47,526 nucleotides of DNA from Roseiflexus sp. (GTDB lineage Bacteria; Chloroflexota; Chloroflexia; Chloroflexales; Roseiflexaceae), in the NCBI GenBank assembly GCA_017743475.1, contig JAGHYV010000034.1, positions 1 to 47,526 of the forward strand. The letters are read 5' to 3'. The notes beneath the pieces were generated by a model. That model was not told the origin of the DNA. It made no database searches and saw only the letters and a program-made list of their open reading frames with translations. Both the position numbers and the translations under genes were made by a program. Positions 8,620 to 17,338 of this stretch are shown here, in pieces (within the stretch, counting starts at the first letter, position 1; each line of letters opens with the position of its first letter).

Positions 8620-10074
8620 GTGGGATCAAGTATCGATGCTGTGCGCGGTATGCGCGATGTCCTGCCGTCTGAAGTGACGGTATATAGATCAACAGCTGCG
8701 GCGATCGAGCGAGTACTGGGTGCGTATGGCTACGAACCTATTGATCTGCCGATTATCGAACAGCGCGACCTTTATTTGCGCAAACTGGGTGAAGAACTGG
8801 TCGGCAAGGTCTATGAGTTCACATTCAACGGTCGTGACCTAGCGTTGCGACCAGAGTGGACGGCTTCAGTCCTGCGCGCCTATGTCGCGCGTATGCAGGA
8901 TCAACCGCTGCCCCTGCGCCTGCGTTATGCTGGCCCGGTCTTTCGGAATGAGCGACCGCAGCGCGCCACCTATCGTCAGTTCACCCAGATCGGCGTTGAG
9001 TTGATCGGCGGCGCGGCACCGCGCGCCGATGCCGAGTGTCTGGCACTGGCGTGCGAGGGGTTGGTTGCGGCAGGCGTGACGCGCTTTACAGTGCGCATTG
9101 GTCATATTGGTCTGATTCGCTCGCTGCTTGCATCGCTGGGGTTGAGTGAACGAACTCAGGGCAGGCTGGTGTGGCGACTGGAACGCCTCCGTGAGCACGG
9201 GGTCGCAGCAGTGCGCGCAGAACTGGACGCGCAACCCGCCACGTTCTCTGTTGATCCAGCGCTTCTCGATGGGATCGACGATCAGCGTGCCGAAGCATTG
9301 CTGCTGCATGCGCTGCGTGAAATCGGGGTCAACCTGCGTTTCGGCACTCGACCGCCGGAAGCGATCGTTGGTCGCCTGGTGCGCAAATTGCGACGCAGTG
9401 AGTCGCCCGATCAGATTGACCGGGCGCTCGAATTGCTCGACCGGTTGTGTCGTATCGAAGGCGGACCTGACGAGGCGCTGGCATATGCCGGATCATTGCT
9501 GCGCGATTATCCTGTGACTGGTCTCGAGGAGTTGCATGCAATCCTGCGTCTGGCTACAGCGCATGGCGTGGCACCAGAGTGCATGAAGCTCGATTTTGGG
9601 CTGGGACGTGGGTTGCACTATTACACTGGTATGATCTTCGAGATCTACTCCGACGACGGCTTACAGTTGTGTGGCGGCGGGCGCTACGATGATCTGGTAA
9701 GCGCGCTGGGTGGACGTCAACCGACACCGGCAGTTGGTTTTGCATACGGGTTAGAACGGGTCGTGGCTGTGGCATCGCCTGCCGCCCCTCTTCCCTGTCC
9801 GCCGGTTGTGATGGTGGTGGCAACCGACGATGGCAGTTATCCGTATGCGCTGGAAGTGGCGCGTCTCCTGCGGGCGCGCGGCTATACAGCGATGACCGAT
9901 GTGCGCATGCGCGGCTTAAGTAGCAACCTGCGCGACGCTGATCGCCGGGGTGTACGTTTCGTTGCCGTGGTCGGCGCCGATGAGCGTGCGCAGCGGTGCA
10001 TTTCCTGGCGTGATCTGGAGCGGCGCGAAGAGACGCTCATTGCTCTGACGGATATCCCGCCGATCGAAAGGTGA
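8620..10074 (+). CDS. hisS: Histidyl-tRNA synthetase-like protein (HisS paralogue or HisZ-like)
   Basis: The product is 484 residues with the class II synthetase core: GMRDVLP near the start, motif 2 in FRNERPQRATYRQF, and the histidine motifs GLGRGLHYYTG and CGGGRYDDLV. A C-terminal domain of about 90 residues resembles the HisRS anticodon-binding domain. HisRS normally has RPEGT and RGLDYY; here these are RPEWT and RGLHYY. So it may be a divergent HisRS, a paralogue, or a HisZ-type regulator that kept the anticodon domain. HisZ is less needed because the HisG in this window is the long form. Start GTG 8620 follows GGAGTG; in-frame upstream sequence lacks HisRS similarity. Confidence 0.75.
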   Translation: MGSSIDAVRGMRDVLPSEVTVYRSTAAAIERVLGAYGYEPIDLPIIEQRDLYLRKLGEELVGKVYEFTFNGRDLALRPEWTASVLRAYVARMQDQPLPLRLRYAGPVFRNERPQRATYRQFTQIGVELIGGAAPRADAECLALACEGLVAAGVTRFTVRIGHIGLIRSLLASLGLSERTQGRLVWRLERLREHGVAAVRAELDAQPATFSVDPALLDGIDDQRAEALLLHALREIGVNLRFGTRPPEAIVGRLVRKLRRSESPDQIDRALELLDRLCRIEGGPDEALAYAGSLLRDYPVTGLEELHAILRLATAHGVAPECMKLDFGLGRGLHYYTGMIFEIYSDDGLQLCGGGRYDDLVSALGGRQPTPAVGFAYGLERVVAVASPAAPLPCPPVVMVVATDDGSYPYALEVARLLRARGYTAMTDVRMRGLSSNLRDADRRGVRFVAVVGADERAQRCISWRDLERREETLIALTDIPPIER

Positions 10075-10089
10075 TCTATGTCGTAGCAT

Positions 10090-10686
10090 ATGCGTCAGCG
10101 GCTTGCAGGGTGGTTGGTCGTTTCGCTTGGCGCGCTGATAGTGCTGGCTGCAAGATCGCCATCGGTGATTCTGGAGGCGGGCAAGCCATTTCCCTACGAC
10201 CTCTTTGCACCGCCTGCACTGGCGCGCAGCGCTGCAACTGGCGCGCTGATCATCAGAAGGGGACGGCTGGGTGTTGTTTTGCTGACACTGAGACTATTCG
10301 TTGTGGTTATGACCGTCTTCTCGCGCGATTTTCGGCGCTGGCTGGTGCGGAATCTTCATAGCGTATCTGCTCATCATGATGACCGCCTAACGTATGGCGA
10401 GCTTGCACAGCGGCACGACCATTCACGCTGGCGGTTGGCGCAACGTTTATCTTACTGGCTGAAACAATGGCTGCACGCGAGCGTGTCGAATTGGGTGTCG
10501 CTCGCCAGCGTATTGCAACCGGCATGCATGATCGACGCGCTGCAGTATGTTATCGATTTTCTTCGTGCTGGCACTGATTCGCACCGCCCGCGTCGCAGCA
10601 TATTCCTGCAACGTGGCGAGTCAGCGCTCGATATTGATCCGGATCAGATTGTTGCCGCCGTTGAGCGTCTTGCACGCGGCGATTGA
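10090..10686 (+). pseudogene. Decayed membrane protein gene at the head of the MoxR/DUF58 operon
   Basis: The frame opens with ATGCGTCAGCGG and a strong signal-anchor (WLVVSLGALIVLAA), then about 180 residues of poorly organised sequence with a second hydrophobic stretch (LLTLRLFVVVMTVF). Such operons usually begin with a DUF4350 protein whose central soluble domain lies between two membrane helices. Here that centre appears to be missing, as if internally deleted. The stop at 10684-10686 is followed at once by a decayed moxR. Assignment to DUF4350 rests on gene order and topology only, so it is weak; a short intact protein of unknown function remains possible. Confidence 0.4.
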
Positions 10687-10701
10687 TCGTGAGTGAACCG
10701 T

Positions 10702-11660
10702 ATGCCAGGGCAGTATACCGATGTCACCCTTCTCGGTCAACGTGTGATCGAACAGGTTGAACATGCTATTGATTGTTGGCAAGCGGGCTGTCCTTGAGCG
10801 GATTACGGCGGTGACACTCGCTGGTAGGCATGTGTTGATCGAGGATTACCCCGGTCTGGCAAAGACACTGATTGCACACAGTTTTGCGGCGACGCTGAGT
10901 CTTGAGTTCCGGGTATTCAGTTCACGCCAGATCTGTTGGCCAGGGGACATTACTATGCGGTTATGTCTACAACCGTGCTGCTGATCGCTTTGAGTTGCAA
11001 CGGGGACCAGTATTTGCCAATATTGTTCTGGCGGACAAGATCAACTGCGCCTCGCCGAAGACCCAATCGGCGTTACTGGAGGCAATGCACGAGCGCCAGG
11101 TGACACTCGAAGGCGAGACAATGCCGCTGCCGGAACCGTTTCTGGTGCTGGCGACGCAAAACCCCATCGAGCACGAGGAACCTTTCCGCTTCCCGAAGCG
11201 CGACTTGATCGCTTTTTGATGAAACTTTCGATTGGATATCCTTCGCTAGAAGAAGAGCGTGAGATCCTGTGGCGGCGACGTGAGCGTTGGCGCGATGACG
11301 CCGTGATCGAGCAGGTGACCAGCGCCGAAGAATTGCTAGCAATGTGCGATGCTGAGGTGTATGTCGATGCCGACATTGAGGAGTACATCGTGCGGTTGGT
11401 GGCAGCCACGCGCAGTGATGCACGTGTGGCAGTCGGCGCCAGTCCACGCGGATCGCTGGCGCTGCTCAAACTGGCGTGGGTGCGCGCTGCGCTCGACGAA
11501 CGCGATTTTGTCATTCCCGATGATGTCAAAGTTTTTGTTCGCCCGGCGCCGGCGCACCTCTCATTTCATTCTGACGCCCGATCTTTGGATGCAGCGTCGC
11601 GCCGCAGAGGAAATCCTGTCCGCGGTGCTTCAGGCGATTCCGGCACCGGTTATGCGATGA
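10702..11660 (+). pseudogene. Decayed MoxR-type AAA ATPase gene
   Basis: Pieces of one MoxR ATPase lie in order in three frames: MPGQYTDVTLLGQRVIEQVE (10702 on), then GKRAVLERI...VLIEDYPGLAKT (Walker A), then [14 protein letters not shown]...LATQNPIE, then [19 protein letters not shown], then [16 protein letters not shown] ending at TGA 11658-11660. A four-base duplication ATTG-ATTG at 10768-10775 shifts the first frame. More indels fall near 10910-10965. A missing G near 11203 turns LDRFLMKL into a stop, and another shift falls near 11540-11570. The Walker B Glu of LADEINRA has become Lys and its Arg Cys. Intact homologues are chaperone-like ATPases paired with DUF58/VWA proteins. Confidence 0.9.
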
Positions 11661-12917
11661 GAGCAACACTCGACTACTGCAACCTGATCGCACTCAGTGC
11701 GCTGGTATTCAGGTTGGTGCTGTCCGGTCTTGCCACGCTCAACAGTGCGTTGATCGTGCTAGCAATCCCACCGGTCATCTTCATTGGCGCTGCACTGCTC
11801 GATATGCCGGACGTTGTACAGTTCAGGCGACGCGTACATTGAGCACAGAACGCGCATCGCCGGGCGCGACAATCAATGTGAGCGTCACGGTTACAAACGA
11901 TGGAATGCGCACTGTGCCTGTTGCGATCAAAGATGTGCTGCCCGCAGGATTGGAATTGATCGCAGGGTGTCCCACGTGCGTGGCGCTACTCACGCCAGGT
12001 TCGTCGGTGACAGTTGCGTACACCGTTCGCGGCGCGCGCGGGTTTCACCATTTCAGCGGCGTGCAAGCGATAGTGAGTGATTATCTCGGTTTGTATCGTT
12101 GCCAGATCGAAGTCGCAGCGCCAGGCAAGATTCTGATTGTACCGGAGGTCGTGCGGTTGACCCGTCTCGCGGCATTCACTCTCGGCGCATGTGCATCTAC
12201 TCCAGGACGATCACGGCGCGCCAGGGCAGGGCAGGAGTCAATTCCTTAGAGTACGCGAGTATCGGGCAGGCGACTCGATGCGCTGGATCAATAATCGTGC
12301 CGATGCACGTTTCCCCGGGTCACTCTATGTCAACGAGTTCGAACAGGAGCGTGTCGCAGACATTGGTATCACCCTCGACGTGCAGCGCGCGATAGCGATG
12401 TGCAGGGCAACCGTCATATGCTGTTCAAGTATAGTGCAGGCTGCTGTCGCGCTGGCAGATGCCCTGATAGGGCAGGGCAATCGGGTTGGGTTGCTGATCT
12501 ACGGACATGCCATCGAGTGGACGTTTCCCGGCTACGGCAAAATCCAGCGTGAAAAGATATTACGCGCGCTGGCACAGGCGCGCACCGGAGACCGCGCTGC
12601 CCTCGCCAGCCTCGCCGATATTCCAACGCGCCTCTTTCCGGCGCGCTCACAAATCATTCTGATCAATCCGCTGCAACCGGGTGATGCTATTCCTATTTCT
12701 GCATATGCACGCGCACAGCTACGAAGTGCTGGTTGTCAGTCCCGATCCGGTTGCCTTCGAAGCGAACGTTTTCGGACCCCAGGCGGCTCTCGCCGCGCGG
12801 ATCGCACGCATCGAACGTCAGGCTCTGCTGCAACGTCTTTATCTGGCTGGAGTGCGTGTTGTCGACTGGAATGTGGAGACGCCGCTGGCGCAGGCGCTGG
12901 CGCGTATGCAGCGCTGA
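11657..12917 (+). pseudogene. Decayed DUF58 protein gene
   Basis: It starts at ATG 11657, overlapping the moxR stop as ATGA. An N-terminal membrane pair ([30 protein letters not shown]) runs to a frameshift near 11825-11840. The next piece (ERASPGATINVSVTVTNDG) is in another frame, a third shift falls near 12185-12200, and the DUF58 signature FLRVREYRAGDSMRWINNRA follows. A fourth shift near 12695 leads to the last piece, ending at 12917. HWRA, typical of the family, has become NNRA. An intact DUF58 gene is at 45273-46559, so function may not be lost from the cell. Confidence 0.9.
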
Positions 12918-13085
12918 TGAATGTCGCAATTCTGTGCTATACTGTGATTCCCGCAATAATGAGCTGATTAAGCCGCAAACCGTGCAGCGGTGCGATGGTT
13001 GCGGGCGACGGCAGGAACGAAATGACGCGGGGCGGCGTTACGCTGGAGCATACTCTTGCGCCACGCACGGGAAAGGGGAGCGACG

Positions 13086-13839
13086 ATGAGTGTATCGATA
13101 CCCACAGCGAATCCAGCGATTACCCGGAAAGCGATGGACAGCCGATAGCGGACAACACGCTGCAATTTCGCTGGATTACGGTGGTGCAGGGCAATCTGGC
13201 AGCGCTCTTCGCCGACCGACCAGATGTGTCCGTGGCGGGTGACCTGTTGTGGTATCCGGTGGAAGGGCACCCCGACATTCGTCGCGCGCCGCATGTGATG
13301 GTCGCCATGGCCGCCCGAAGGGAGATCGCGGCGCGTATCTACAGTGGGAGGAAGGGGGACAGCCGCCGCAGGTGGTGTTCGAGATATGGTCGCCGGGCAA
13401 CACTGCGGGCGAAATGGAGCACAAGCACGAGTTCTATGAGCGGTACGGGGTGAGCGAGTACTACCTGATTGACCCGCAGCAGTGCAATGCGATGGGATGG
13501 GTACGGCAGGGGGAGCGGTTGCACACGATTGACGAGATGAACGGGTGGGTCAGTCCGCTGTTGGGGGTGCGGTTCGCGGTGACGGAGGAGGGCGTGAGCC
13601 TGTTCTACCCGGACGGTCGGCCGCTTCTGACGTTCGAGGAACTGGTGCGGGCGCGGGAAGCAGCGGAGGAACGGGCGCGAGCGGAAGCGGTGGCGCGGTT
13701 GGAAGCGGAGGAACGGGCGCGAGCGGAAGCGGTCGCACGGGAAGCGGAAGCGCGGGCACGAGTGGAGGCAGAGGAGCGGCTCCGCGCTCTGCGCGAGCGT
13801 CTACGGGCGCTGGGGATCGACCCGGACAATGTTTCATGA
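13086..13839 (+). pseudogene. Decayed Uma2-family (DUF820) endonuclease gene with charged C-terminal repeats
   Basis: Two single-base deletions split one Uma2 gene over three frames. MSVSIPTANPAITR (ATG 13086) needs one more G near 13127 to run into ESDGQPIADN. A missing G near 13305 separates the VMVAM strand from GRPKGDRGAYLQWEEGG. The rest is good: VVFEIWSPGN, EFYERYGVSEYYLIDP, then a coiled tail of about 60 residues rich in Ala/Arg/Glu containing a near-exact 29-base direct repeat (about 13663 and 13705). The PD of the PD-(D/E)XK core is PH here (APHVMV), a third lesion. Uma2 proteins form large paralogous families in this phylum; their role is unsettled. Confidence 0.88.
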
Positions 13840-14522
13840 TGCGTCAGCAGCTTTTCATCAACGAGGATAAGCGCGTTGAACGGAAAACACACGGATGGAG
13901 GAAGAATTGCGTCGCCTGCATTGCAGCAAGCGATAGCGCTGCTGCAAATGATGCAACCCATTCGGATGGAGGGAGAATTGCGTCGCCTGCATTGCAGCAA
14001 GGGACTGTACATCCAGCGCACTCCAGCGGATCGCTGGCAGTTGTGAGCGCGATTGTCCTGGCAACTGCATTGCTCGCAGGTGGACTGATTGCAGCGGGTG
14101 AGACACTCTTTGCACTGGTGCCAGTTGCCTTTGGCGATTTGTGGGCAACCGGTGCGATCCTTCAGCGTGACTGGACGCGCACGATTACCGTGCCTGGTTT
14201 GATCGTTGTTGCTGCTGGTGCGACATTTACTCAGGTCGCGCCACTTGTTCCGCTCGCTGGTCTGGTTACGATGCTGGTTGCCTGGCGTCTCGCCGATCTT
14301 GATCGGCGTCTGGCGCTGACCGATATGATTGTTGATGAACGATCACTGCGACGTGCCCATTTCGCCCGTTTACTGGCGGGGGTGGCGTTTGTGCCCGGCA
14401 GCCTGGCGACTGTTGTGCGTATCGAAATCGGTGCAATCGGAGCGTTGATTGCTGGCGCGCTGGCAGTGGCCGGTCTCAGTCGTCTTGTTGTCTTCCTGCG
14501 TCGTATCATGCGCGACGTGTAG
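13839..14522 (+). CDS. Membrane protein of unknown function
   Basis: From ATG 13839 the frame codes for 227 residues, but the first 60 or so consist of repeat-derived sequence (13892-14001) read in two different frames. The true start is thus probably later, for example GTG 14043. The remainder has three or four hydrophobic segments (LAVVSAIVLATALLAGGLIAA; VPGLIVVAAGATFTQVAPLV; LAGVAFVPGSL; GALIAGALAVAGLSRLVVFL) and a basic C-terminus. I do not recognise the family. It lies between the decayed MoxR/DUF58/Uma2 cluster and hisG (57 bp gap) and could be a surviving accessory gene of that cluster. Confidence 0.6.
   Translation: MRQQLFINEDKRVERKTHGWRKNCVACIAASDSAAANDATHSDGGRIASPALQQGTVHPAHSSGSLAVVSAIVLATALLAGGLIAAGETLFALVPVAFGDLWATGAILQRDWTRTITVPGLIVVAAGATFTQVAPLVPLAGLVTMLVAWRLADLDRRLALTDMIVDERSLRRAHFARLLAGVAFVPGSLATVVRIEIGAIGALIAGALAVAGLSRLVVFLRRIMRDV
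13892..14001. repeat. Two 39-bp direct repeats with an internal hairpin
   Basis: Copies at 13892-13930 and 13963-14001 begin CGGATGGAGG and end GCATTGCAGCAAG, with a single A/G difference between them. The first copy ends in a hairpin: TTGCAGCA (13921-13928) pairs with TGCTGCAA (13940-13947), extended by a GCG/CGC pair. The unit lies inside the apparent N-terminus of the membrane protein. Confidence 0.85.
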
Positions 14523-14579
14523 TAGGGCGGGATTGTCGGTTTCCAGAGAGATGGCAACTCTCCAGAGAAGTGAAGTGAT

Positions 14580-15599
14580 ATGACGTTGCGTTTTGCTATA
14601 CCGTCGAAGGGCAGTTTGTACGACGGCACAATCGCCTTTCTTGAGAGCGCCGGATTGCGCGTGGCGCGCCCGAATCCGCGCCGTTACACTGCTTCCATTC
14701 GCGCACTCCCCGGAGCAGAAGTGCTGCTCCATCGACCGACGGATATTGTCGAAAAAGTGGCGGCGGGTGAAATCGATCTCGGTATTAGCGGTCTCGATCT
14801 GGTCGAAGAACTGCGTGGCGACCGTGATGATCTGATCGTTTTGTTTGATGATCTTGGCTATGGCGCTGCCGAACTGGTCGTCGCCGTCCCGGAGACCTGG
14901 ATCGATGTGACTGCCTGGCACGATCTGGCGGATCTGGCAGTGGAGTTGCACGGTCAGGGTCGGCCGCTGCGTATTGCGACCAAATATCCATCGCTGACCC
15001 GCCGTTTCTGTTATGCGAATGGCATTAACTACTTCCGTCTTGTTGAGTCGCAGGGAGCGACTGAAGCAGCGCCGGGGCTTGGGTACGCCGACATCATCGT
15101 GGATATTACAGAAACCGGCGTGACGCTGCGCGACAACCAGTTGAAGATCGTTGGCGAGCCGATTCTCCGTACCCAGGCATGTCTGATCGCGAGTCGTCGC
15201 TGTTTGCGCGCCAATCCTGCGGCGCTGGCAGCAACCCGTACCGTGCTAGAACTAATCGAGGCGCGGCGGCGCGCGCGTCGTTTCGTGCAGGTGACAGCAA
15301 ATATCGCTGGTGAGTCGGTGGAAGATGTGGGGCGTCGTGTGGCGGTCCGCTCTGACCTTGCCGGTGTGCAGGGACCGACAATAGCGCCGGTCTGGCCCAG
15401 CACGTCGCGCGCTGCGGGTGCACCCGGATGGTATATGGTCACGCTGCTTATACCACAGGATCGAGTGCTCGATCTGACGGCGCACCTCCGTCAACTCGGC
15501 GGCGACACCATTACGGTCGTACCGGCGCAGTATGTGTTCGATGCAACCTGCAGCAGTTATCATCGTTTGCTGGAGTTGCTCGAGGAACAGACACCATGA
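14580..15599 (+). CDS. hisG: ATP phosphoribosyltransferase HisG (long form)
   Basis: HisG joins ATP and PRPP, the first and feedback-regulated step of histidine synthesis. It has 339 residues and starts [17 protein letters not shown]. Substrate-binding strands such as [10 protein letters not shown] and the PRPP loop in [18 protein letters not shown] are visible. Beyond about residue 275 a C-terminal segment ([13 protein letters not shown]...[13 protein letters not shown]) matches the ACT-like regulatory domain of long HisG, which binds histidine and works without HisZ. Its stop overlaps the hisD start (ATGA). Confidence 0.95.
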   Translation: MTLRFAIPSKGSLYDGTIAFLESAGLRVARPNPRRYTASIRALPGAEVLLHRPTDIVEKVAAGEIDLGISGLDLVEELRGDRDDLIVLFDDLGYGAAELVVAVPETWIDVTAWHDLADLAVELHGQGRPLRIATKYPSLTRRFCYANGINYFRLVESQGATEAAPGLGYADIIVDITETGVTLRDNQLKIVGEPILRTQACLIASRRCLRANPAALAATRTVLELIEARRRARRFVQVTANIAGESVEDVGRRVAVRSDLAGVQGPTIAPVWPSTSRAAGAPGWYMVTLLIPQDRVLDLTAHLRQLGGDTITVVPAQYVFDATCSSYHRLLELLEEQTP

Positions 15600-16927
15600 C
15601 CATTCCTGTCTTCGAAGATCTTTCCATTGCTCGTCGCACCATTCTGAGGCGTGTTCCCTTCGATGAGATCGATGTTCCTGTATCGCTGCTGAATGCTATC
15701 GAGGAGCGCTTTGGCGCACGGTTGACTCCTGCCGAAGCAGTTGATCGGATCCTGCGCGATGTGCGCGAACGAGGTGATAGTGCGTTGCGTGATTGGGCGC
15801 AGCGTCTCGATAATTACGCCGGTCCGCTGGAGATTGCGCCGGAACATTGTGCTGCGGCGCTGGCTGCGCTCGATCCTGCACTGCGGGAAGCGATCAATCT
15901 GGCGATAACCGGACTCACGCGCTTCCATCAACGCCAGGTGCGCACCTCCTGGGTCGAGTTCGATGCCGAAGGTGCGCTCGGGCAGATCATCACACCGTTG
16001 CGACGAGTCGGCATCTACGTTCCGGGTGGCGCCGCACCGCTTCCATCGTCTCTCCTGCATGCCGCAGTTCCAGCGCGTGTCGCCGGTGTTGAGGAGATTA
16101 TCGTCTGTACACCGCCGCAGCGCAACGGCGAGGTCGACCCAACAGTGCTCGCCGCTGCGGCTGCCGTGGGGGTTTCACAGGTGTTCGCCATTGGCGGCGC
16201 GCAGGCGATTGGGGCAATGGCGTATGGCACAGCAAGCGTGCCGCGTGTTGATAAGATCGTCGGTCCTGGCAATCTCTTCGTGGTGCTGGCAAAGCGTGCG
16301 GTCTACGGTGTCGTCGGCATCGAGTCGCTCCCCGGTCCCACCGAGACGCTGGTCATCGCCGATGCGCACGCCAATCCGCGCCTAGTCGCCGCCGATCTGC
16401 TGGCCCAGGCGGAACATGTGCTTGCGTCCGCGATTCTGATCACGCCTGATCGGGCGCTTGCCACACAGGTTCAGGCAGAAGTTGCGCGGCAACTCGAACT
16501 GCTTCCGACACAGAACGCCGCTGCCGCTGCTACTGCCATGACCGGACGTGGCGGTGTCGTGCTGGTTCCCGATCTCGATACCGCCTTTGAGATCGCCAAT
16601 GAATACGCGCCGGAACATCTCTGTCTGTTGATCGATGATCCCTGGCGCCATGTTGGAAAGGTACGTAACGCGGGTGGCGTGTTCCTCGGCGAACGTTCCT
16701 TCGAGGTGCTTGGCGACTACGTGGCCGGACCATCGCATATCATGCCGACCGGTGGAACCGCTCGCTTTGCTTCCCCGGTCAATGTGGACGATTTTCGTAA
16801 AATCATCTCGCTCGTGGCGCTGAACGACGCAGCATTGCGCCGGATTGGACCGGCTGCGGCGCGTCTGGCGGATGCCGAAGGTCTGGCGGCGCACGCGGCT
16901 GCGGTGCGGGCAAGATTGGAAGGTTAA
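15596..16927 (+). CDS. hisD: Histidinol dehydrogenase HisD
   Basis: HisD oxidises L-histidinol to L-histidine with two NAD, using zinc. It has 443 residues from the ATG at 15596, which shares ATGA with the hisG stop. Visible marks are [15 protein letters not shown], the NAD-binding [22 protein letters not shown], zinc ligands Gln and His in LAQAEHV, Asp in NVDDFRK, and the C-terminal His in [10 protein letters not shown]. The usual AGPSE is LPGPTE here. The frame is open upstream to 15428 within hisG, but the overlap and the protein start favour 15596. Confidence 0.96.
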   Translation: MTIPVFEDLSIARRTILRRVPFDEIDVPVSLLNAIEERFGARLTPAEAVDRILRDVRERGDSALRDWAQRLDNYAGPLEIAPEHCAAALAALDPALREAINLAITGLTRFHQRQVRTSWVEFDAEGALGQIITPLRRVGIYVPGGAAPLPSSLLHAAVPARVAGVEEIIVCTPPQRNGEVDPTVLAAAAAVGVSQVFAIGGAQAIGAMAYGTASVPRVDKIVGPGNLFVVLAKRAVYGVVGIESLPGPTETLVIADAHANPRLVAADLLAQAEHVLASAILITPDRALATQVQAEVARQLELLPTQNAAAAATAMTGRGGVVLVPDLDTAFEIANEYAPEHLCLLIDDPWRHVGKVRNAGGVFLGERSFEVLGDYVAGPSHIMPTGGTARFASPVNVDDFRKIISLVALNDAALRRIGPAAARLADAEGLAAHAAAVRARLEG

Positions 16928-16946
16928 GGGTAAGGTCTGGTATAAT
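16916..16946 (+). promoter_or_regulatory. Possible promoter for the yggT gene
   Basis: TTGGAA (16916-16921) and a perfect TATAAT (16941-16946), with a 19-base spacer that is longer than ideal. It overlaps the end of hisD and lies 42 bases before the yggT start. Confidence 0.45.
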
Positions 16947-16988
16947 GCTGGTGTTCTGAACAGATGCTGCGTGAGGAGGCGGGCAGGT

Positions 16989-17246
16989 ATGCCGTCGAGT
17001 TTTATCGAAAGTTTCATCTTCCTCCTGATAGAAGTGCTGTCGCTGGCAATTCTTTTTCGCGTGCTGCTCTCATGGGTCGATCCGCTGGGCAATATGCGGA
17101 TCACGCAGATGCTTCGCGATCTGACGGAACCGATCCTGGCGCCAATCCGCAGCATCCTGCCACAGACAATGATGTTCGACTTTTCGCCGATCATTGCAAT
17201 GTTATTGCTACAGGCTATCAGCATGCTGATCCGCTCTGCATTGTGA
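16989..17246 (+). CDS. YggT family membrane protein
   Basis: A small protein (85 residues) with two membrane helices (SFIFLLIEVLSLAILFRVLLSW and FSPIIAMLLLQAISMLI) flanking the YggT-type segment DLTEPILAPIRSILP. Members are found near cell-division and cell-envelope genes and are linked to membrane or osmotic homeostasis; no reaction is known. ATG 16989 follows GAGGAGGCGGGCAGGT, a strong ribosome-binding site. It is followed closely, possibly with a TGATG overlap, by the spermidine-synthase-like gene. Confidence 0.9.
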   Translation: MPSSFIESFIFLLIEVLSLAILFRVLLSWVDPLGNMRITQMLRDLTEPILAPIRSILPQTMMFDFSPIIAMLLLQAISMLIRSAL

Positions 17247-17338
17247 TGATCATTCATTGCCTGATCGGGCAGGATACGCCGGCAGAGGATCAGGTTGTCC
17301 TCGAACCGGTCAGGACTGATCCCTGGAAAGTCTGGTCA

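Noticed and set aside
13545-13838. Long Gly/Ser-rich frame in the Uma2 tail region
   Set aside because: It is an out-of-frame reading of the GC-rich charged repeat of the Uma2 gene; the Uma2 frame has the conserved motifs.
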